From Bacillota bacterium (GTDB lineage Bacteria; Bacillota_E; JAJZYS01; JAJYTV01): a stretch of DNA of 64,000 nucleotides. Below, in pieces: positions 59,612-64,000 of this stretch. The notes under the pieces are model-generated. The model made no database searches. It saw only the letters and a list, made by a program, of their open reading frames with translations, and was not told the DNA's origin. The translations under genes and the position numbers were made by a program. The DNA is taken from NCBI GenBank assembly GCA_021845645.1, contig JAJZVM010000005.1, positions 95,331 to 159,330 of the forward strand, read 5' to 3'. How positions within the stretch are numbered: position 1 is the stretch's first letter; every line of letters begins with the position of its first letter.

Positions 59612-60048
59612 TCAGGTCTCGCGTTCGAGGCAGGTGTTCATGCTCTCTCTGCGCGCAGAGCCCGCGGCCGCGTAGAAGCCTGTCTGCGCCTGGGTTGTCC
59701 GCGAGCGTCCGGGCGGTCCTGAAGCCGTTCGCCTGCATCCACGCCCGCATCTCCCGGATCAGGCTCCCGCCAACTCGCCGCCTGTGCCGGTCCCGGCGCA
59801 TCTTGCAGAGCGGAAGTTCGTGCGCCTCGCCCGCCCGCAGCGGCACCACGTGGCACACGAGAAAGCCCAAGACCTCTGTCCCCTCGAACGCCACCCAATG
59901 CAGCACACCCGGATCGGCAGGAAAGGCACTGGCCGCATCGGGCCCGAGCGGCTGCTTCGCCCCGCCGCGCCTCTCGAGGTCAAACTCCTGGTCTTGCAGC
60001 GCGAAGGCGGCCAGGGTCGCCCTCGCGCTGCCTGCGGATCGTGATCAG
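59612..60048 (-). pseudogene. decayed GNAT acetyltransferase gene
   Basis: Pieced together from three frames. A start region with GAGGAGGG followed by CTG (60048; no ATG, GTG or TTG) reads LITIRRQREGD. The sense then moves to TLAAFALQDQEFDLERR...LHWVAFEGTEVLGFLVCHVV and RVGGSLIREMRAWMQANGF (first shift near 60020). It moves again near 59680 from NPGADR to FYAAAGSARRESMN, ending at TGA 59612. VLGFLVCHV, the Arg-rich acetyl-CoA loop and the FY-AAG motif are GNAT hallmarks. Two frameshifts and a lost start codon indicate a dead gene. Confidence 0.65.
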
Positions 60049-60081
60049 GGACGTCCCTCCTCTGCTCCAGACGCGTTGGCG

Positions 60082-60951
60082 TCAGTCGTCGACGTAGCTC
60101 CAGAACAACTCTTCGAGGGACAGTCCATGGGCCTGTACGTGCGTGACGCCAGGCAGGTGCTGCACCGTTTGGGATGACACCCGGCCGGTGACAAGGAAGC
60201 CGTGCGCCTCCGCACGCACCCGCCGTACGCCCTCCAGTGCCCGGAGCACCTCGCCCGTCGACGGCTCGGCGCTCACGACGAGGCGGCGCTCCGCGTCGAG
60301 AATCTCCGTGACCGGTCCCGCCACCTGGATGCGGCAGTCATGGATCAGGGCGAAATGATCGCAGGCGCGCTCGACGAGCCCGAGGTCCTGGGATGTCAGC
60401 AGCACCGTGCGCTCCGGCACGGCGCAGGCCTCGAGCAGCACCTGCAGGTAGCGCCGGCGATGGACGGGATCGAGACCTGACGCAGGCTCGTCGATGATCA
60501 GGAGCTCGGGCTGCGTCGCGAGGGCAAGGCCCAGCGCGAGCTGCGTGCGCATGCCGGTGCTGAGCGCGCCCACCCGGCGACCGGTGGGCAGTCCGAAGGC
60601 GTCCAGGTAATCCCGTGCGGCCCGCGCGTCCCAGCGCGGGTGCAGCGCGCCGACGAAGCGCAGCAGCTCGCCCACCCGCATGTTCTCATAGAGCGCTGGC
60701 TGCTCGGGCACGTAGGCGACACGGGCACGCGTCAGGCGGTCGAGCTGGCCGACGGGGCACCCCAGCACGGTGCCATCGCCGCCGCCCGGGCGGAGAAATC
60801 CCATCAGGATGCGCAGCAAGGTGGTCTTGCCCGCCCCGTTCAGGCCGAGCAGGCCGTAGATGCTGCCCGCCGGCACGTCGAGGTCGATGCCGTCCAGAAC
60901 CGTCAGTGACCCGAATCGCTTCTGCAGATGCCTGAGGCTAACGGCCAGCAT
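60082..60951 (-). CDS. ABC transporter ATP-binding protein (GntR operon, second copy)
   Basis: 289 residues. Walker A GLLGLNGAGKTTL, signature LSTGMRTQL, Walker B LLIIDEPASGLDP. The switch histidine is replaced: VLLTSQDLGL where STHDL-like sequence is expected, so hydrolysis may be impaired. The C-terminal 70 residues (RRLVVSAEPSTGEVLRALEG) match drug/bacitracin-type ATPases such as YtrB. ATG 60951 follows GGGAGGGAG and overlaps the gntR end by 14 bases. It is the last gene of a five-gene unit and has no permease after it. Confidence 0.88.
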   Translation of the reverse strand: MLAVSLRHLQKRFGSLTVLDGIDLDVPAGSIYGLLGLNGAGKTTLLRILMGFLRPGGGDGTVLGCPVGQLDRLTRARVAYVPEQPALYENMRVGELLRFVGALHPRWDARAARDYLDAFGLPTGRRVGALSTGMRTQLALGLALATQPELLIIDEPASGLDPVHRRRYLQVLLEACAVPERTVLLTSQDLGLVERACDHFALIHDCRIQVAGPVTEILDAERRLVVSAEPSTGEVLRALEGVRRVRAEAHGFLVTGRVSSQTVQHLPGVTHVQAHGLSLEELFWSYVDD

Positions 60952-61357
60952 GCCGCTCTCCCTCCCGATCAGGGTGCTGCGGTTTTTCGTCGCTCGGCAC
61001 GGCCTGTCGCAACTCCGCGAGCGCCTCGGCCGCGGTGAAGCCCAGGCGCTCGGCTTCGCGCAGCAGCGAGTCGACGGCGTCGCGCAGCAGGCCTGCACGC
61101 TGCGCTTCGCCGAGCGCCGGCCGCCCCAGCACGAACGTGCCGCGACCGCGCGGCTGCTCGATCACGCCGGCCTCCTGCAACTCCTCGTACGCCTTGGCGA
61201 CAGTCGCCGGATTGACAGCCAGCTCCACGGCCAGTTCGCGCACGCCCGGCAGCTTGTCCCCGCCCTGGAGCACGCCGGACAGGACCGCCTGCTCGATCTG
61301 CGCGGCGATCTGGCGATAGATGGGCAGGCCGCTATTGCTGTCGATCCGGATCCACAT
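60938..61357 (-). CDS. GntR-family regulator, YtrA type
   Basis: 139 residues. N-terminal winged helix (PIYRQIAAQIEQAVLSGVLQGGDKLPGVRELAVELAVNPATVAKAYEELQEAGV) and a short C-terminal dimerisation helix region, as in the YtrA subfamily that regulates ABC transporters. ATG 61357 follows AGAGGTG. It sits between the permease gene and the second ATPase within the operon it probably represses; a 14-bp palindrome over the operon promoter is the expected binding site. Confidence 0.9.
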   Translation of the reverse strand: MWIRIDSNSGLPIYRQIAAQIEQAVLSGVLQGGDKLPGVRELAVELAVNPATVAKAYEELQEAGVIEQPRGRGTFVLGRPALGEAQRAGLLRDAVDSLLREAERLGFTAAEALAELRQAVPSDEKPQHPDREGERHAGR

Positions 61358-61360
61358 CCG

Positions 61361-62158
61361 CTACACCTCTTGCCGCGAGAAGACCGCCCACGCGGCCCCG
61401 AACGCCACGGCGGCCCAGATCGCGGCGAGTGCGATCTGGCCGCCCGGGTAGGTTCCGCGCTGCATCAGGGTGCCTGCGGCCTGGTAGTCGAATGGCGTCA
61501 GGTGGCGGACGAAGCCGAGAGCCGAGTTCGGCTCGACGAACACCGGGATGAACACGAACACCGCCGCGAGCGTCACGGTCGTCAGCACCGCGTACGTCTG
61601 CTCCCGCAGGAAGAGCGAGACGAGCACCAAGGTGCCGGCGAGTGCCGCCTGGTCCAGGAGCAGGACGGCGAGGGCCTCGGCGAACCTGAGGTCGCTGGTG
61701 CTCTCGCCGATCCAGGCGAGCGCCACGAGCGCGGCGAGGAAGATGCCCACGTAGAGCAGGAGGAGCTGCAGCAGGAGCGAGAGCGAGCGCTCCAGCAGAA
61801 GCCGCCCCCGCCGCACCGGCAGGGCGAGCAGGAACTCGAGCGTGTGGTGGTCGACATCGGCCGCGACGATGCTGACCGCCGCCAGCGCGACCCAGATGCT
61901 GACGATCAGCGTCATCCATCCCGAAAGGTCCATCGCACCCAGCCAGCCGGAAACGTTGAGGATGCCGAGGCCGCCGCCCACGAACTGCACAAGCTGCGGC
62001 GGCAGGCCGTGCAGGGCCTTGACCAGTTGGGGCGCGACCACGGAGCCGGCCAGGACGCGGTACAGGCTGGTCTGCAGCAGGACGAGGAGGATGACCGCGA
62101 CGGCCCAGCCGACGAGAGCCCCGGCCTCGTGGCGCAGGTGCTGCCTGAGGATCGCCAT
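61361..62158 (-). CDS. ABC-2 type permease, second subunit
   Basis: 265 residues with six hydrophobic segments: ALVGWAVAVILLVLLQTSLY first, WMTLIVSIWVALAAVSIVAADV, LLLQLLLLYVGIFLAALVALAWI, and a final IALAAIWAAVAFGAAWAVF. The cytoplasmic loop HTLEFLLALPVRRGRLLLERS is typical of ABC-2 permeases. ATG 62158 follows GGGAGG three bases after the preceding stop. Likely forms a heterodimer with the other permease. Confidence 0.85.
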   Translation of the reverse strand: MAILRQHLRHEAGALVGWAVAVILLVLLQTSLYRVLAGSVVAPQLVKALHGLPPQLVQFVGGGLGILNVSGWLGAMDLSGWMTLIVSIWVALAAVSIVAADVDHHTLEFLLALPVRRGRLLLERSLSLLLQLLLLYVGIFLAALVALAWIGESTSDLRFAEALAVLLLDQAALAGTLVLVSLFLREQTYAVLTTVTLAAVFVFIPVFVEPNSALGFVRHLTPFDYQAAGTLMQRGTYPGGQIALAAIWAAVAFGAAWAVFSRQEV

Positions 62159-62160
62159 GT

Positions 62161-62949
62161 TCAGACCTCCCTGCGCTCGAACGACCGAAGCGCACCGTAC
62201 GTCAGGAGGATCGACCCGACCAGCAGGACGCCGGTCGCGAGCCATGGGAATGCGTGGGTAAGGAGCAGATGCGGCGGATCGTAGTAGCCGTAAGGCAGGA
62301 TGTAGCGCCAGCCTGGAGCCGTGGTGGCGATCCGCACCGCGAGGTCGTAGACGAACGGCACCGCCGCGATGCCAAGGCCCCAGCGCGCCGCGCCAGGGTA
62401 GTCGCGGGCGCCGGCGCTGGCCCAGAGCGCCCCGGCCGACGTCGCGAGCGTCACCAGGAAGCCGCTGTAGCCGACCAGCACGTAGCCCAGGACATCCGGG
62501 TGCACGCCCTGCTGCCGCATGAAGCCGATCAGGGCCAGGATCGTCACGAGCCACATGGCGGCCTGCGAGGTGACAAGGGCGGCGAAGCGCACGAGCAGCA
62601 GGCGGCGGCGCGTCAGGGGCAGGCCGAGCAGGAAGTCGAAGCGCCGGTGGTCCATCTCGCGCGCGAGGAGCGATGACGCCTGGAATCCCGCGAAGATGCC
62701 GACGAGCAGCGGCAGGTACATCAGGAGCTTGATGTAGAGGTAACCCTCCAGCGGCCGACTGACCATGAGCGCTCCGCCCATCACGGCGCGCATCGACGGC
62801 GGCAGTCCCCGCATCAGTGCCACGAGCGCACGCGAATCCGCCACGGCCGGCGCGGCGGAGACCACGGTCGCCACCCCGAGCACGACGACGATCGCCCAGA
62901 CGAGCCATGAGACCAGCTGCTGGCGCAGCGCCATGCGGTAGAGCGTCAT
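62161..62949 (-). CDS. ABC-2 type permease, first subunit
   Basis: 262 residues, same size and helix pattern as the next gene, with the loop MDHRRFDFLLGLPLTRRRLLLVRFAALVTSQ matching its HTLEFLLALPVRRG, so the two are paralogues. LYRMALRQQLVSWLVWAIVVVLGVATVV begins the membrane part. ATG 62949 overlaps the stop of the ATPase gene (ATGA). Confidence 0.85.
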   Translation of the reverse strand: MTLYRMALRQQLVSWLVWAIVVVLGVATVVSAAPAVADSRALVALMRGLPPSMRAVMGGALMVSRPLEGYLYIKLLMYLPLLVGIFAGFQASSLLAREMDHRRFDFLLGLPLTRRRLLLVRFAALVTSQAAMWLVTILALIGFMRQQGVHPDVLGYVLVGYSGFLVTLATSAGALWASAGARDYPGAARWGLGIAAVPFVYDLAVRIATTAPGWRYILPYGYYDPPHLLLTHAFPWLATGVLLVGSILLTYGALRSFERREV

Positions 62950-63833
62950 GACGGCCGCCCTCCGTAGTAGTTGCGGAAGACCTCCTCGAGGCTCGGCTCC
63001 GCGATCGTGACATCAGCCGGCGGGCGTTCGGCGAGCAGCCGGAAGAGCTGCGCGGTGTCCCCGGCGATGTGGAAGCTGAGCTTGCTTCCCTTGACCTCGA
63101 GCCCGCGCACGCCGGCGACCGCCGTGAAGTCGGGCGGCTCGCCCTGGTAGCTCAGACGCACCTCCTTGAGCCGGCTGCGGCGCAGCCCCTCCACCGTGTC
63201 GACCGCGACGAGCCGGCCATCGCGGATGATGCCCACCCGGTCGCTCAGCGCCTGCACCTCTGGCAGGACATGACTGCTGAAGAAGACCGTCCTGCCGCGC
63301 TGCCGCTCCTCCTGCAGCAGGTCGCGGAAGGCGTCCTGCGCCAGGGGATCGAGACCGCTCGTCGGTTCGTCGAGCAGCAACACTTCGGGGTCATGCGCGA
63401 GCGCGAGCAGGATTGCGACCTTCTGGCGGTTGCCGCGCGAGAGCTGGCGCACCTTGTGGTCCATCTCGACGCCGAGGCGCTCCGCGACCGCCAGCGCGTG
63501 ACGCCGGTCGCGGATGCCGCGCAGCCGGAGCGCGAGCTCGAGGTGCTGGCGGCCCGTCATGGCGTCGTAGAGCGCGGGGTCCCCCGGCAGGTAGCCGGTG
63601 ACGCGGCGCACGTCGACGCTGTCGTGTGCCACATCCCTGCCGGCGATCCGGGCCATTCCGCCCGTGATGTGCGATAGCCCCATCAGGGCACGGATCGTCG
63701 TCGTCTTCCCTGCGCCGTTCGGGCCGAGAAATCCGAAGATCTCCCCCTGCGGAATGTCGAGATCGATGCCGAGGAGTCCGCGGCCGTTCCTGTAGACCTT
63801 CGCGAGGTTCTTCGCCTCGATCGCCGCGGTCAT
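62946..63833 (-). CDS. ABC transporter ATP-binding protein (GntR operon, first copy)
   Basis: 295 residues of the drug-resistance/YtrB-like type. Walker A FLGPNGAGKTTT, Q-loop TGYLPGDPALY, signature LSRGNRQKV, Walker B LLLDEPTSGLDP and H-loop SSHVL are intact. The C-terminal domain (VRLSYQGEPPDFTAVAGVRGLEV...EPSLEEVFRNYYG) is typical of DrrA-like ATPases. ATG 63833 follows GGAGGTGG. First gene of the GntR-controlled operon with two permeases; probable substrates are antibiotics or lipids. Confidence 0.93.
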   Translation of the reverse strand: MTAAIEAKNLAKVYRNGRGLLGIDLDIPQGEIFGFLGPNGAGKTTTIRALMGLSHITGGMARIAGRDVAHDSVDVRRVTGYLPGDPALYDAMTGRQHLELALRLRGIRDRRHALAVAERLGVEMDHKVRQLSRGNRQKVAILLALAHDPEVLLLDEPTSGLDPLAQDAFRDLLQEERQRGRTVFFSSHVLPEVQALSDRVGIIRDGRLVAVDTVEGLRRSRLKEVRLSYQGEPPDFTAVAGVRGLEVKGSKLSFHIAGDTAQLFRLLAERPPADVTIAEPSLEEVFRNYYGGRPS

Positions 63834-63854
63834 GGCCACCACCTCCGCAATCTG

Positions 63855-63896
63855 GTGTACTAGTACACTAATACACCTCAGGCGGTCCCAACACAA
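63855..63896 (-). promoter_or_regulatory. GntR-operon promoter with palindromic operator
   Basis: Minus strand: -35 TTGTGT (63896-63891), 17-base spacer, -10 TATTAG (63873-63868). The perfect palindrome GTGTACTAGTACAC (63855-63868) overlaps the -10 and start site; a further TACACC half-site lies at 63872-63877. This is the expected target of the YtrA-type regulator encoded in the operon. Confidence 0.65.
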
Positions 63897-64000
63897 TACC
63901 GTTCCTAGAAACGCAGACATTCATATATTGAAGTCCGCATTGCGCCGGCCGAACAGCGTTGCCGACGACTAGCGTGCCGGGGAATCGCACCCCGGAACCG
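63897..64000. other. window end, no gene seen
   Basis: Contains only a 6-bp dyad CCGGGG/CCCCGG (63977-63995) at the very edge. No coding potential recognised. Confidence 0.4.

Noticed and set aside
63977..63995. Possible tRNA T-arm at the right edge (CCGGGG loop CCCCGG)
   Set aside because: The loop reads TGCGATT on the minus strand instead of TTCRANY, the stem is six pairs, and no acceptor or anticodon arm can be checked inside the window.

Overview
The window looks like chromosomal DNA of a very GC-rich bacterium (judged by eye at roughly 68-70% G+C). Several traits together suggest a high-GC member of the Bacillota (the Symbiobacterium/Thermaerobacter/Sulfobacillus kind of lineage): strong AGGAGG-type ribosome binding sites, frequent GTG and TTG starts, an Asp23/Gls24 protein, a DarA-like cyclic-di-AMP receptor, a Bacillus/actinobacterial-type LexA box (GAAC-N4-GTTC), a DUF2203 protein and a YtrA-type GntR regulator. 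No rRNA or ribosomal protein gene is present to fix the taxonomy, so this is inference.

Layout. 0-2.2 kb: a Y-family polymerase and cysK. 2.2-7 kb (minus strand): a chain of ABC exporter, unknown protein, response regulator and histidine kinase. 7.1-8.4 kb: an MFS transporter. 8.6-11.1 kb: a scar in which an AT-richer, IS1595-derived island with one secreted orphan protein sits between a 5'-truncated chloramphenicol-phosphotransferase-like gene and a 3'-truncated, frameshifted YCF48-like lipoprotein gene. 11.6-17.6 kb: a plus-strand block with a MerR-XRE-cupin regulator, a family-5 solute-binding lipoprotein, a ThDP enzyme and a serine hydrolase. 17.7-23.2 kb (minus): Asp23, pstA-pstC-pstS (no pstB) behind a Pho-box-like promoter, a GPH-type sugar transporter and a glycerophosphodiesterase. 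25-32.3 kb (minus): YHS-copA copper export with a CsoR-like operator, hemL, an M24 peptidase, a divergent YchF and an SDR. 32.5-36.5 kb: an APH-like kinase, several very small proteins, and two convergent deacetylases.

36.5-42 kb is a DNA-damage mutagenesis region: a DarA-like receptor, DnaE2/ImuC, a GNAT gene on the opposite strand, DUF6504 and ImuB. imuB has a textbook -35/-10 promoter with a LexA box just downstream. 42-50.6 kb: a DUF2203 protein, a methyltransferase, a four-gene operon (catalytically dead nitrilase homologue, intact nitrilase, PaaI-type thioesterase, HD protein), then divergently a SWIM zinc-finger protein, an unknown protein, HtpX and PspAB. 50.7-58.3 kb: a plus-strand glycan cluster built around UDP-sulfoquinovose synthase (sqdB) with GT2-GtrA, PIG-V-like, flippase-like, DUF2304-GT2 and GT-C-like membrane proteins. 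58.3-64 kb (minus): an HD-GYP protein, a decayed GNAT gene, and a GntR-controlled set of two ABC ATPases and two permeases behind a palindromic operator.

The most unusual items are the paired live/dead nitrilases, the sulfoquinovose glycan cluster in an organism with no sign of photosynthesis here, the triple-domain MerR-XRE-cupin regulator, and the IS1595 scar that cut two genes.
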